A stretch of 64,000 nucleotides of DNA from Paracyclopina nana (GCA_019096065.1 JAGUCH010000003.1:3968001-4032000); one strand, 5' to 3'. Positions 19,901 to 33,400 are shown, numbered from the stretch's first letter. Numbers and translations are program-made. The notes: generated by a model from the sequence alone, not told the origin.

Positions 19901-22537
19901 TCATCAAGGAAATAGCCCTAATAATTAACCCTTTTTTTGGGAAGGAGTGCCAAGATTATCAGGGTAGGTTTATTTGCATCCTGATGAGTGATTTGATTTG
20001 ATGAGGGCAGTGACACACCCGAATATTAAGGCTATTATTAACACCCACACGCGGGGGCTAATGCAGAAAAATTATGAACATGATCATCATCATTTGCTCT
20101 TTTTTTGACTGGCCCAAACTGCTGCTGAAAGACGGAACAAATCTGACAGTTATTCATTGGCCACATATTTATAAGCCATAAAATGTATTATCATACTGAG
20201 CCCGCATCAAAAATGCGCACCTTTGAAACGTTTTTGAAAAAATCATTGATAGAAAATGGCGACAGATTGGCTGCTTTTCAGTCATCATAGCATGATAATC
20301 GTGCCATTTGTCGGTTTCTGTTTCAACTACTGCAGCATACTGTATGCTACATAGTATATAGGTGGTAATGAGTCTTTTGAGAAACAATTCTCAAGGCTTT
20401 TGCTGTTGTTTGCAATTTTTTCTAATTAGGCCTAGTTGTGTACCTTGTACTGTTGCGGGGAAAGAAAGAATCACTTTGAAAAGATGACTTGCTCGTGTGT
20501 CATAATATCCTTTTATGCAAGAAACGCCTTCTCAAAATATCATAAGGGGTTATTTGGCCATTTAAAATGTATTCAAGTAGGAAACGCGCATACTGCACTA
20601 TGCTATTAAAATGGGCTAGCTGAAAACTCAGTGAAGTCATACAAGCGCATTATCATCTTGATTTTAAAAGGCAAATTAAAAGGTCAAATCTCATATAAAG
20701 GAACACTTAACTTTTTAAAAGCAAGATAAAGTCACTTTGTCACACTCGACAAATCATCTGCACTTATAAATTATCATTCTTTATTTATATTTATGAGAGC
20801 CTTGATTACTGCTAAAAATACTACATTGCCGAAAAATGTTGCCAAGTTTCCTTTGGGTAAGATGCTCATTACCCTGACTTCGTGGATGTATAAAGTGTTG
20901 CCATTTTCTGGATTGGACACCTAAATGATGCAGTTACTATATTGCTGAAGCACACTTAAAAAAGGGTCGTGTTACATGAACACGTCACGACCCATTGTCT
21001 TGTGACACAGATCCCATTCATATTGACAATGGCTTGGCTTGAGGCTCAGCTGAAGTAATTCTAAGCTGTAAATATTCGCGCAGATTTAGGCCTGGATCAG
21101 CTGGTTATTTCACCACAATTTTGAGCGCCGTAATTGCGATGCAATTGTCGACATAACAGCGATCAGCTGGTAATTGTAATCCAATTTTTGCTATGGGCAA
21201 AAATTACTTCTGTAGCGGGTTTAAAGTAAAACTTACAGACCAAAATTCAAAAATGGGATCGTAAGAGCTTAAACTATCAAAACCAGACTCTGTTATGACA
21301 AATAAGGCCAAAAATTAGGCCAACTTAAATTGCAAAGGTTTGGTTGACTTTACTCTTAAAGTTCCGCCGCTGCTTTGCTCGCCGAAATTGCGCTGCAATT
21401 ATCTGTAGTAGCTGATCCACTTAAATTGCAGCGCAATTACAAACAGCAGCTGAAATTATAACCGAAATTGCGCTGCAATCAGGACCAGCTGATCCAGGCC
21501 TTAAATGATGCTCATTAAATTATCAACTCTCATTCATTGACGCAAAGCACCTGGTCACGATTTTTTTCGGTTTTTTTTGAGCTGCTACCTGATCCAGATC
21601 AACACTGAGATATGAAATAATGCATCAAAAAAAAGCCCCCACGTACTACTCTGTGTAGTTTACTACCCTTATGAAGAAGCCCTGCTGGGAAATTAAAAAT
21701 GTTCCACCAAAACTTACACCCACATAGTACGTGAAAAAGGAAGCGAGCAAAAAAATGTGTAGTTTATATGGTCACTTTTGCCCACTGTGTTGCGTGTTTG
21801 ACACATGCAGTGCAACAAGTCGGAAGAGCTCAGTTTATTCAAGTTATCTGATTTGTTTACATTCTGTTCTTTTTTCAGCCCTCTAGTTACTATTATAATA
21901 ATAATGAGCATGGTGGCTACTCATATTCTTGGAATGTGAATGATGCGTACAGTGGCAATGACTATGGGCATCAAGAGGATCGAACTTTGGGCTCTGGTGG
22001 AGCTGATGAGACCAGAGGATCATACCATGTTTTGTTGCCTGATGGAAGAGTACAAACGGTTACTTATTACGTGGACCCTTACAATGGATACCAAGTTAGA
22101 ATAATCTACCTTAGGCAATTATACACTTTTTGAAATTGAAAATGTAATTTTTTCAGGCTAAAGTTTTGTATGAAGGAGAGGCCCAGCAAAATTCATACAC
22201 CCCAAAATATGAGCCCAAATATCCTGCCCCTTATACCCCTTACAAGCCATCTGTCTATCCAGCTTACACTAATCATGTTTTGCCATCAAGTAATCGCAAT
22301 GGACCAATCACTGCGCGCCCAGTGTTCAGCGACCCAATCAAAGCTCACCCCATAGCTCCTCCCCCTTCCAAGGTGCATGAAAAGGAGGTTCGACCGGATC
22401 CCTTCTTGAAATCTGAAGACGAACTCGCCTTGCGCGACTTCTCGGAGCCTTTTTTCTATGCTAGCACGAAAAAAATCGTTAAGGAAGAGAAGCCCAAGGA
22501 TCATGGACACTCTCCAAGATATTATTACTTGTATTAA
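16953..22537 (+). CDS. RR-2 cuticle protein with chitin-binding domain
   Basis: This is a structural protein of the extracellular cuticle that binds chitin through the Rebers-Riddiford domain (chitin_bind_4). Exons 16953-17009, 21879-22094 and 22157-22537 are all in phase 0 and give 217 aa. Residues 1-17 form a signal peptide (MMMLLLLALLGAPCHA). Residues about 30-100 carry the RR-2 pattern: YSYSWNVNDAYSGNDYGHQE, then GSYHVLLPDGRVQTVTYYVD, then NGYQAKVLYEGEA across the second junction. The C-terminal half is rich in Pro, Tyr and Lys and ends in RYYYLY. The signal peptide in its own tiny exon, followed by a long first intron (4.87 kb here), is common in arthropod cuticle genes. The ATG directly follows a splice-acceptor-like TTTAG, so a 5' untranslated exon is probable. 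Its 3' end is 63 bases from the convergent neighbour. Confidence 0.9.
17010..21878 (+). other. 4.9-kb first intron of the cuticle gene
   Basis: The intron is AT-rich and has no coding support; an open frame at 17710-18081 has no domain or splice partner. It contains an inverted repeat GGGTCGTG/CACGACCC (20964-20993) and one MITE-A copy (21089-21500). Long first introns of this type often hold enhancers, but none can be pinpointed. Confidence 0.6.
21089..21500 (+). mobile_element. MITE family A, copy 1 (PIF/Harbinger-like)
   Basis: A 412-bp non-autonomous element with terminal inverted repeats GGCCTGGATCAGCTGGT. It is flanked on both sides by the trinucleotide TTA (21086-21088 and 21501-21503). 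TTA target duplication and GG-starting termini are typical of PIF/Harbinger elements. Internal GCGCTGCAATT words recur in both orientations. A second copy in opposite orientation lies at 57668-58078. Confidence 0.85.
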
Positions 22538-22600
22538 ATCTACTATTTATCATTTATTTATAGCACATAAGAACCGGCAAGCTAAACGTGCTTAAATTCC

Positions 22601-23571
22601 TTATTTTGCTGGTCTCTTCTTCTTTTGAGAGCTTTTGGAGCCTCTCCTTGAGTTGCTCAATCCAATTGAAGCATTGGAAGCTCGCCTGCTAATTGAAGTG
22701 ATTTCTTCCAAGCCCAGTGAATTCCTAGATTCCCTCCTTGATCCAGGTCTGGAGCTGCCAAACATCATTGAATCCACGCCAAGTGTCTCATTCATGAGAT
22801 GCTCAATTTCATCGCACAAAACCTTTTCTTCCTCTTCTAGATTTTTCTCCTCTTCTGATTGTTTGTTGCCTTTCTTGCTCTTTTTGGCCTTGAAAATATT
22901 TTTTGGAACAGTAAAGAATATTTTGATGATTGATTACCTCCTTTGCAGGCTCCTTGATTTTGCAGTCTAAGGCTGATACAGCTTTGGCCGCATTCTTAGC
23001 TATTTTCAGCTTTTTGCGAGCATTCACAACGTCATCCACATAGGTTTTCATCAAATACTGGTAGGCTTCGTGAATTGTTGGCAGGTCGGCAGTTTCATCA
23101 ACGTAAGGCGTGTATTCGCCCTTTTGGCTTCTGGTGCCAACTGGCCTCTTCTTATTGGCATCAATTTCAGGGGGTGGAACGGTGCCTGACTTTCTTAGAT
23201 GAAAAGTTTGCACTCTCTCCTTCATTGAGTCCTCTAGCAACTCGCGCAGCTGAAAAAGCTTCTTGAATCAAGAGTTAAAAAGAAAATTTATGAGTGCGTA
23301 CCCCATCAAGTTTGGAAGTGGTTTGCAAGTAATGAAATGTGGATGGCTTAATGGCCAACACTGCCAAAGCGTGAGCCAATCTAATGGCCTTTTTCTTCAA
23401 CTCAGCTGGATCAGTGCCATCAATCTCTTCTTCGCTGGAATCATCACTTTGCACACTGTAAACCTGATCTGGAAAGCAGGCAAATCAAAGTGATGTACTA
23501 CTACTAGATATTAATGTGAGTATTTTGCTCAAGTTCTCACTGTCTTTCATATGGTCTAGGTATTCCAGCAT
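22601..23571 (-). CDS. Orphan protein, tandem paralogue 1
   Basis: I do not recognise the family. Exons 23571-23541, 23468-23302, 23249-22938 and 22888-22601 give 265 aa. It is clearly homologous to the upstream gene at 24092-25039. Shared blocks are MLEYLDHMKDNQ at the start, IKPSTF (residues 50-55), LEDSMKERVQTFHLR (about 71-85) and DLPTIHEAYQYLMKTYVDD (about 122-140). The C terminus is highly charged and then Ser/Arg-rich, with repeated Arg-Arg-x-Ser motifs (RRES, RRAS, RRGS) that resemble basophilic-kinase sites, and it ends in a Lys-rich tail. There is no signal peptide, membrane segment or known domain; it is probably intracellular. The first intron is phase 1 after codon 10 in both paralogues, while later intron positions differ. 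It converges with the cuticle gene. Confidence 0.8.
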
Positions 23572-24091
23572 TTTGCTGCCTCCTTTCTGACTTTTGGTAC
23601 TCTCTTGGCCGTCTGATATTGGATACTAAAAGCTAGGTTGCTGCTTTTATTATTAGCTGTACCAAAACACCTTGGCCTTGTAATTAGGATCAACAAAGGA
23701 TATTTACTATTTTATCAACTGAAAAGGGCCTTTTTACCTCATAAGATTTTTATGTTATCGCGGTGATTATTTTCAGAATTAGTTCGCTTTGCTAGTATTT
23801 GAATTAAGGAGCGTATTCTTTTTCACAAAGTGTGTATTATAAAGCACAGCCAGTAGATGGAAGTTGGCCATAAAGTAGTGTTTTTGTAGAAATGGCGCAA
23901 AACAATTGCCTGGCTGCGCCATTATAATGCTTATATTTAGCTATAATTAGAGAGCCTTCTTTGTTCTTCTAGGCTTCCAAATGTAGACAAAGATACTCTA
24001 TTTTTAGCCCAATAATGCAAACGCAAGAATGAATGCCGAAGAGAGTTATTTATTTTTAGTATGCCCTAAATAGAAATTCTTTGCAGGTTCT

Positions 24092-25039
24092 TCATAGCTT
24101 AAATGAGCAGGCTCTGCGCTTGTTGTCTTTTTCAAAGGAATTCTCCCTTTTCTTTGGATCTAAAGCATAAGAGCTTCTTCGTTTATCTGAAGCTCCAAAG
24201 CTCGAGCTCGGGGTCAATCCTCGCTGACTTCCACGCCTAGAGCTAGCCTTACTCGACTTTCCAGAGCTTCTGGAACCGTCCAAAAAGGGATCATCGATCA
24301 TCAAATCCGAGAACTGATCCAGAACAATGCTGGATCTTCTGGACGATTCCTCCAGATCGGGGACATCCAAAGTGTTTCGCCTTTCGGACTCTGATTTCTT
24401 CTCTTTCCTCTTTTTCCTTTTCTCCTCACTTTCCACTGATTGAGCTTCATATTCAATCCCATCCGCGAATGCGGATACAGCCGTGCTCACATTTTTGGCC
24501 TTGTTCAAGCGGTCTTTCCTCAACTTGGGATCCTCCACATATTTCTTCATCAGGAATTGGAAAGCTTCATGCATCGTGGGCAGATCAGCAGATGTATCAA
24601 TGTGAGGGTCATATTCCCTGTCAGTTTTTGGCCTGCTCTTTAATCCGTACTTTTCCGGGATATCCAAATGATTGCCCAACAAAGGCCTGAGAAGTGCAAT
24701 TATTTTTATTAAGCCACTTTGATTTTAAAATGAACTTACCTATGCTGGAATTCCTGAGTGCGAGCAATCATAGATTCTCTGAGGAGCTCCTCAATTTCAT
24801 CCGTTTTTTGCCCGTTCAGCAGGGCGGTAAAGGTCGAAGGCTTGATGCCAATGCAATGCAAGGCTCGATCCAATTCACCCTTTTTTCGCTTGATTTCAGA
24901 CAGACATTCAAGCTCTTCCTCGCTATCACTGCTTTCAACCACAAATGCATGATCTATATGGATTCTATATAGCTTTTGATTAGAGTTTATTTAATGGTAA
25001 TTACTCACTTTGTTTGGTCTCATAGAGCTCCTCGAGCAT
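24092..25039 (-). CDS. Orphan protein, tandem paralogue 2
   Basis: I do not recognise the family. Exons 25039-25009, 24953-24740 and 24686-24092 give 279 aa. It has the same layout as its neighbour: a short first exon (MLEELYETKQN), an acidic patch (SSDSEEE), IKPSTF, LRESMIARTQEFQHR, and a core DLPTMHEAFQFLMKKYVED at about 111-129. A Lys/Arg/Glu-rich stretch follows, then a Ser-rich tail with RRNT, RRSS, RRGS and RRSS motifs ending in CSFKL. Exon 1 has exactly the same length and phase as in paralogue 1, which argues for tandem duplication. The conserved DLPTxHEA block is the best handle for finding homologues. Confidence 0.8.
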
Positions 25040-27339
25040 TTTCGGGAAAGTCTGTTTATCAATTGAACAAGAGTAACTTTCCTTGGAATGACAGGCTCTA
25101 ATCACACCGATCGGAGCTTTCGAAAACATCTACTCACTCCATTATGCAATCTATTTTTATTGTCGTAATACTATATAGTAGTAGTAAACCTTAATCCATT
25201 TAAGTTCGATGCTAAATTGTTTTTATCACTCAATGCAATTAAAATTCTCCTTTGAAGATGCTAGCTTGCAAAAAATAAAAATATTTCGGAACTCTTTCAT
25301 GAGTTTTGTAGATCTTAATTAGGGCTCTAAATCAAGAAAAGTACAAAAATAGCGCATAAATAGGGGAAACAAGACCGAAAATCCATGGGGAGAATTCTTG
25401 AGAAAATTAGGAGAACATTGTTGCAAAAATACCATTGACCATACATGACCAAATTACTTTCTTCTCAAAGAAAACTCAAGGGAAAAAAAGCCTTTTTTGT
25501 ACCTGTAGCGTAAGGAAAAGTGCAACTTTTAGAGAACTATCGTGGCACCAATCAAGTCATTTTGTTTCATGCCAAGCGTTCCTCTGTCAAGGACAAAAAG
25601 GCCAAGAAATCTCCCCTGAGCAATAATAACCACCAGGCAAATATCATGCGATGTTTATGATTTACGCAATCCCAAAGTACATTTTCATTCAATGGAAACG
25701 CTACCGAAAATTCCCGGGGACATTGCTTTTGCCTTTTCGATTACAAGCGATGGATCAATGAGCTTTTACGGTAATTTTTTGTGGGCTTTAGCAGCAATAA
25801 AAACATGTGCTCAATTTATTCTGACTGGAAAAAGTGGATAATAGTCGATAAATGTTACTTTAAAACTGTGACATTTTTGGCTGTAAAATAGCCGTATAGG
25901 TAATTTTGAGATTAGTTTTTCAATCAAAAATTGCCCAGAAGCTTGCATAATATGGCGCGAGAATAGGTTAGAATTCCCGCAACCTCTCTTAAAAGATTTT
26001 TAGGGGCCACCACCGCTGAGAATTGGTGGCCTTTCATGCGCTCTGGGACTTGAGGTGTTCCCCGGCGTGCCCAAATGGAGAGGAGCGCGCCGGGCCAACC
26101 GTCAACCATGCATTCGTGACGTCACTCTCTCCCGAGGGCATTTCCTACGCGGCCTCCCTCCATGCTGCCCTCGGGCCCCAGATCAACATCCAACCCCGAA
26201 CTGAATCTTTTAGGCGCTCTATTATACGGCTAGAAGAGAGGTTTTTCGTGGGACTCGTCATGGGAAGCTCCCTAAAAGTGGTGAGCGTAGCGACTCTGCT
26301 CGGTCGTCTTGGAAAATACCCTGGCTGAGAGGGCGCGCGGTGAGGAAGGCGCGCGCGTGGGAGAGAGCTCTCAGTTTTGGACGGCGGCACGGTCCGGCAA
26401 GCTGAGCCAGCTGCTAGCCCGCTCAGCAGCTAGCCAGTGTTTTTGACTGTTTGTAGGCAAGCCCTTGCTCCCCACAAGCTGGCATGAAATGCACAAGGAC
26501 CAAGCTGCTCTTGCTGCTCCTGCGCTCACTTTTGTCGCAATTCACTCGATTGTCCGCCGACCACCCCCAAGGCAATGCAATGCCGTAGTTGAAGAATGCC
26601 GTGAATTTTGGCGACATTTTCGACGCACGGTCTGTCCAATTTATGACGATTTGTCGCGACAACCGAGCCAATTGCCCATTGTCCTGGCGCCAGCTCAACT
26701 CCCGGCAATAAACGAGCCGATACGTAGTCAACTATGCGATCTATTTATCAATTTCTCGCGGCAGGATTTTCAGGCCTCTCAAAACGGAGCAAGGTGACTC
26801 ATGGAGGCCGCAAAGAACGTTCAAGCCTATGCACATTGCAAGCTATTTCTAGGGATGCGCCGATCCTCGGAAATTAGCCGATGACGTCATTTATATCTTA
26901 ACTTCCCTTAAAGTCCCTTTAAAACTGATAAAACATTCATAATCCATTGAGGCCATTTCACGTCAACTCTTTCCACTGCTGGTCAGCCTCTACTTGTAGC
27001 TGCATAAAGAATAACAAGAGCTACGGAGAAGCTGTTGAGCAAGCTGCGCTAGCTTGAAGCTTGCTCAGTAGTGCGCTGGTCGCATGCGCGCTCCACGCCG
27101 TAGCCAAGAAGCTGAGAACGAGCGAGCGAGCGAGCGTGCAGTGCAGCAGTAGCTGGCAAAGCATGGCATAAAGGAAAAACAGCTGCTTTGGCCCCCAATC
27201 CAAAGTGATGTAAAAAAAAAGCAGCAGTCCTAGCAGTAGTAGTGTTCCACGCGCGCCCATTTGTCTACTCGCGCGCGTTTCGGCGCGCGCGCTCGCGCGC
27301 TTGCTCCGTGTTGCCTGTTAGCCAGTGCAGGGGGATTCC
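25040..27339. other. Intergenic DNA and CpG-rich upstream region of the schnurri-like gene
   Basis: 25.0-25.9 kb is AT-rich with nothing recognisable. From about 26.0 kb the sequence becomes GC- and CpG-rich, with GCGCGC runs at 26.33-26.36 kb and 27.25-27.30 kb, typical of a broad developmental promoter region. A perfect CRE-type TGACGTCA lies at 26883-26890, and other GACGTCA sites lie near 26118 and 28090. Open frames here are by-products of base composition. Confidence 0.5.
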
Positions 27340-27448
27340 ATGATTCCAGTGCAAACTGTGACATTGAACAACAACAACGAGAAATGATCCGCTACAGCAG
27401 CGACAGTAGCGCCACTTCAGCATGCGAGGAAGCGAGTGCTTGAATTAG
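27340..27448 (+). promoter_or_regulatory. Three upstream ORFs in the putative schnurri leader
   Basis: Before the proposed main ATG (27467) lie three short ATG frames: 27340-27387 (15 codons), 27384-27443 (19 codons, overlapping the first by ATGA) and 27422-27448 (8 codons). If this stretch is transcribed leader, ribosomes would meet all three first, which would restrain translation of the main frame. Confidence 0.4.
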
Positions 27449-27466
27449 GGAATCCACTTTACAAGC

Positions 27467-30400
27467 ATGCCCAGGAGGAGAGGCAGCGGACGGCCCGCGG
27501 GGGCGGGTAGACAGCAGGCCGCCCATAATAACGAAGGAGGTAAGCAAAAAGCCCGATATTAATAATGCAGCGCGGGAGAGTGCGCGCGAGGCCAGCGAAA
27601 TAAGGCCAAAGTTTTGTGTCTGGAACTGTCATGACTTTGCACAATTGTGCCTTTTTTTGTGTGTGTGCAGGCCCCCTCTAATCGTCGGTTTGCAACGCCA
27701 TACAGACAAATGCAGCTCGCTTTTTATTCTTGATCATCATCATCATCGTCTGTCTGTCTGGTTTCATATACTACTGCTTATTTGAGGTTTTTGGCCGCGG
27801 CCGAGCCGCTCGTTCGTAGATGATATGGTGTGCAGTGCACCGCACCGAAAGAATGCATTTTCCTTGACAGCAGCTGCCGTCGCTTCGATATGCATTTTAC
27901 TGCTCCATGCATGCTCCCTTCTACGCGTATGCATGGTGTGCAAAAATTGCAAATAAGCTTTGTTTCTTCGCCTCATTGTTGCCCGCGCGCGAGCATACGC
28001 GCGCACGGGTCACCCAACTGACAAATGCAAATGTCAACAAAGAAACATCATTCTTTTGGCACGTGCTTTTTAGGCCTTTTTCTCAATGCGACGTCACAAA
28101 GGAGGCATGAAACTCGTACGATTTAGTCTGATTTCAGCTGCAAAAAAGCGCTGATAAACATTCCTTTTTTTTCCCGATATGCGCGCCTTTGTATTGGAGC
28201 GTTGCAACGTCTCAAATTGATATGGGACGCGGCGCATTGATTGTCTGGCTTTACCCAGACGCTCGATCGCTAGCTGCCGTTTCAAAAACCATTTCACGAC
28301 CCAGACGTCGTTATTATTAAGGTTTTTCGACGACTTTTGCCACCGCCTTAGTGTAGCACCTGCTCGCAGAGATTAAAAGTTTTACCCGAGTCGATCCTAA
28401 TCGATGCTGCTAAAAGCTTTCGCGAGCAATCAGATGCCGTCGTAGATCGGGGTCATTTTTCGATGATGCCTGGAAAAAGGCAGCGAGGAAATGCATTTAT
28501 TGTCACGCGGCTCGTAGCAGTTTATTATTCCGCGCTCGCTCGCTGGCTGGCGCAAATGCCAATAAAGTTGAAGGCTCGCTTTTCTCCCAGCAAAATGCAT
28601 CTGCTGCTGGTTGGACTCCTGCTAACGAATCTGCACACTTTTTGCAATGCCAAAATTGTCTGGCTTGCTTTGCTCCGCGCGGGCGCTCGTACTTCACATT
28701 TGTGTTGCGTCAGGTCCCAAACACTTCAAAGCCCGCTCATGTGCTTCGCTGCTACTAAACTAGCTTTTCCACTTGGCCCGTGCTAAAGGGAGAAAAACTA
28801 CATTTCCTCCCCAATTCACTATAAGGAAGCGATATTCAGATATGGCGTTTAAATCGATGTCATGCATTTTCAGTCGTTGCCCAACCAGAAATTCTGAGCC
28901 CTCATACGCCAAAAAAACTCTCAGTAAAACTTATACGTTTTATCAACATTGAGTTTTAGTCATTATGTAACATTAACTGCCTTGACACCTAGGTAAAATC
29001 GAAAACACCCATTTTCCTTGTCACATTCGATTTTTTCCAATTTTTTTACTTAGGTGGTATGGAAGTTAATGTTACATAATGACATAAACTCAACCTGGGT
29101 AAAACGAAGGAGTGCTAACACGTTACAATAACTTTCAGAAAACTTAGGAAAATTTCTGGTTGGGTGAATTAGCGCCTTTGTTTGGGTCTCATCGACTGAT
29201 GGCCTTGATTTCATCCGAAAACTCGCGAGCTTTCAGCAACTTGGATTTCTATCAAGAGCATATTTCTCAGAATCAAATGATCCACGCTTCAAGCGCTGCG
29301 CTGGCTACATGATCACTATGATCTTTATTCGTTGCATGCGAATATGGAGCCAGCCGTCGAGTCAGACGGCCATGCCACGTTACAAAATCGAACGAAGCCA
29401 GGCTCTAAGCTCTCACATTATATGCAGTCAAAAAGTGCATCCTTTCCAGACAGAGAGGGCCATCAAGGAGAAAGGTGCTTTTATGGAGCCGACTTCTCCT
29501 CAGAAGCTGCCGCAACCCACCACGTGGTGAGGCCTCTGGCTTCCAGTTTTGAATACGAATCTGGAATTCGAGCATTTCTGCAATATTCTGCAGACAGCAA
29601 TCTAATTGATGTCAGACAATCGTCGCAGATTAATAATTTCTTTGTTTGCCCCTCGCATTAGCCGCCAAACAATGACGCGCCACTGAGTCTGAGCTCCTGA
29701 CCTTTTGAGCTACTCCCACTGAGTTGCTGCCACTATTTGGCTGACCGCTACATTATTCGGCTGATAGCTGCTAATTGATGCCAACTGCAGAGAGTTCCTC
29801 AATATCATTTCGCCGTCGTTCGTCGCGGAAATGCACGACGCTCTCGTCTATGAGCTGCTGTAGCTTTCACCTCAATTCAAGGCCAAACAAGAGAAATTTG
29901 AGAAATGCTCATATTTTCCTCATCGACACCCAATTACCTCAATGCTCTTGTTTGCTGTGTAGATTTGCGCCATATTTGCACTGCTGCAGTAATTAGTGAG
30001 GAACAGAAATTAATCAATCGATTGCGGGCCGAATCATGCATGGTGAAGCAACGTTACTTGAAAGCCAGCTCGTAGCAGCTTTTAGTTAGAAAGCTCGAGC
30101 AGAATTTAGAAAGGAAAGCTGTCATTGAACAGAAGCAGCTAGCAGCAGCAACAGCAGCTGATGAGAAGAGGCCCTGTATACTTGTAAAATACGTCGACGT
30201 AAGAGATGTCTAGCCATACACACGCTACTGCTTTTCCTGGGAAAGTCTACCCTATGTTCTCTACCAAAAGAGAAAGCCTGAATAATTCAAACTGGGAATC
30301 AATATGTACTACTGATACAGTCAACTATGCACGATATAATTATCTATGTTACACATTTTAATATGTGAGTCATCTACGCGCAAAAATGCGCAAATTGACA

Positions 30401-33400
30401 GAGCCATGAAAATATAATGATTAGTGAGAGATACACAATTGACCAATTGTAGAAAGCTGAGCCATGATGTTGAAACAAATAATTTGGAGCTAATTGCATG
30501 AAGGTGTTGCATGTCGGAATTTTCCGCGAAAAATGTACTATGCCCGAGTGTATAGGGAGGACTTTCCTTTATACGATATCCTGTATGTTTGAGGCCAAAA
30601 ATTGCATAGATGTTGACATACGAGTTCAACAGCTCAAAACACAGCGACTACTTCTAAAGCTAGTGTGCTACACTTGAAGCAAGCCGAGTCCTAAGGTCAA
30701 AAATACAAGTGTATGCTCCTCAACAGCAGCAGCTGCTCCCGTTCTCCTTCTTCTTTTTGCGATGTTTGCTCTACATATGCTTAGCTCCGGGCCAAAGGGC
30801 GCCGCTCCGCTCGAAAATCATGCCTTATCTTTGTTTTGATTTCAGGCAAAACATCATCAGCCTCATCATCAGCGAGGTCTTCGTACCGCAATTCCCCTCA
30901 GGTGATGACGTCACAAGCCAGCTCAGCCAGTCCCAAGCCAAGCTGCAGTGGCAGCAGCAGCAGCAGTGGCAACAAAATCGGCGAAAAACGAAGCTCCATC
31001 ATGTCAGAGGTTCAACCAGTTGAACAACGATGGGAGGAATCCGCTGGGACGTATACGCACAAGAAATTCAAGAAAATGGCCTCTTCTGTGTCCGTCGTCG
31101 AGGCCAGCGAGGCGAGTGCTGTTGCGGCCACCAGCTCGGCTGCTCCATCCTCATCCTCGCGTATTGTGATACCGCCGCATAACTTTCCGCTCAAGCACAG
31201 TGCTTTGAGCCTAATCGAGGCCCCGACCACGAGGGCCAATCCTTTGGTTGTGTCCACTTCCAAAGTCCACGTGCCTCCGCCTTCACCCTCTTTCAACCTT
31301 CTCCAGCAGCAGCAACAACAGCAATTACAGCAGCAATTACAGCAACAGCTGCAGTCACAACAACATCAGCTGTCTCAACAACAGCACCATCAGCTGACGC
31401 AACAACACCAGATTCAGCTTACCCAACAGCAACATCAGATTCAGCTGACACATCATCAGCTGACGCAGCAACAGCAGCACCATCAGCTGGTTCAACATCA
31501 GCTGACGCAACAACAGATGACGCAACAGCAGCTGGCTCAGCAACAGCAACAAAAACAAATGCAACAGGTTCAAATTCAACAGATTCAACAGGGCATAGTG
31601 AAAGAAAGTGATGAGGGGAAGCAGAGGAGGAATGTGTGCCCCTATTGTGACATTTCGTGCACCAAGCCCAGTGTATTGGACAAGCACATACGAACGCACA
31701 CCAACGAGAGGCCCTACCCCTGTGTGCCCTGTGCAATCGCCTTCAAGACGCAGAGCAACCTGTACAAGCACTGTCGATCGAGGACTCATGCTTTGAAGGT
31801 GGAGCAAGGCATTGACAGCTCTTCAGCTGAAATGGTGGCCGAACTGGGAGAGAGCTTTCGCGAGGAACTCGATGCTGTGAAATACGTGAAGGAGATCAGG
31901 CTGCCCCAAGAAACCCAACTGCTGGCACCTTCACCGCAAAGATTCAATAATCCATCCACAATCCTTATCAGGGCCAACAGCGATGAACAACCACGTGATT
32001 TGAGCGCGGCAAAAATGCGAGCTCCGAGCAACTCATCGGTGACCATTTTGCCCCAGTATGGCTCAAGGCCAAATCAATTGATCCAGAAGGGCCAAAGTTC
32101 CATAAGCTTGACCAATTCAGTGGAGCTGAGCCCTAGGCCTTCCAATCAGGACTTTTTGCAGCAAAGGATTGACAAGCTGATCAGTGAGAACCAGGCCATA
32201 GTGGAGACCATGGATCCACTCTGGCCAAGGAGATACATGAGGCAGAACAGCAAAGATCACAACGAGGTCGTCACAGTGGAGAAAACGACGACCAGCAAGA
32301 TTTTGGCGCCCAACAGCCAAGTGACAATGTCACTGGTGAAACCTGTCAGCCTGACCCAGCCGGCTCCCTTGAGCATACACTTGTCCAGGCCACCCCAGCC
32401 TGCCCTGACAGTCGTGTCTGGTGACGTGAGGATTATGGAGAACATCCAAAAGCAGCCGTCCCTGGTTGTCCTCAGAGCCTCTGAGGCTGGTGACCCAAAT
32501 AAGGACCTTTTGAACAGCTCCAAATCCGTGAAGGAGCTTTGGCTCAACAGCCAGCAGCCGAAACAGCAGAGCTTCAATAGCAGGCCAGTTTTGATGCCAA
32601 CTGGGATGGCTCACATTGAGGGCATTGCCAGTGACATTGTCGCCTCTGGTGTGCAAAAGAGGCCAGAAAATCCTGAAGGATCCATGATCAAGGAGCTTTT
32701 ATTGAAGACGAGAGGTGCAACCACTTTGGAGCCAGCTGGAATCAGTGCTCACAACCCAGTGCTCAAGCTGGCATTGCCGAATGTGTCATTGATCTTGACG
32801 AGCACAACGAGTACTTCTTCATTGTCAGTCACCTCAATTCCGGTGCCAAAATCCAGGATTTTGCCCACCATGTCCACCAGCAGCTCTTCAAGCATCCAGG
32901 CCTCTGAATACTTAAAGGTAATGGTATATTTGCTGCCAGAACTTGTGACCTTTTCAAACAATTCAATATTTATAGTGCAATTTGTGTGACAAAACATTCA
33001 AGGGCATCGATTTGGAGCTTCATCAGAGGGAATATTGCAATAGGAAAGGCCAAATGGACCACCAGCCTTCAACCTCATTTATGTTGAATCATGCCAGCCT
33101 GCGGAAATTGAATGAATCGGATCTCGACTCTCACGAGTCATCGCCGAAGAAGCCAAAACTCATGTTTCTGCCTCATGGTCAACATTTGCACAATGGAGGC
33201 ATTGTGACCTTTTCCAAGGCCCCTATTATTCAAGGCCAAGGTCACAATAGTGGCGGCCTTTTGCAAATCGCCAAGCCTTCTCACCAGTCTGGCATGATTG
33301 CCACAATCACGTCTTCTTCCAATGCCAAGCCGACTCCGATTGATTTGAAGACACTGGTGTCATCTTCCATTCCCGGCATCCCGGTGCCTAACATGTCTGG

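Noticed and set aside
26023-26797. Several frames of 80-110 aa in the CpG-rich region
   Set aside because: They are present on both strands at once and explained by base composition. No domain or conserved motif.
29309-29661. Possible extra or alternative exon of the schnurri gene
   Set aside because: The candidate donor at about 29525 has phase 0 or 2 in the open frames, but exon 2 needs phase 1.
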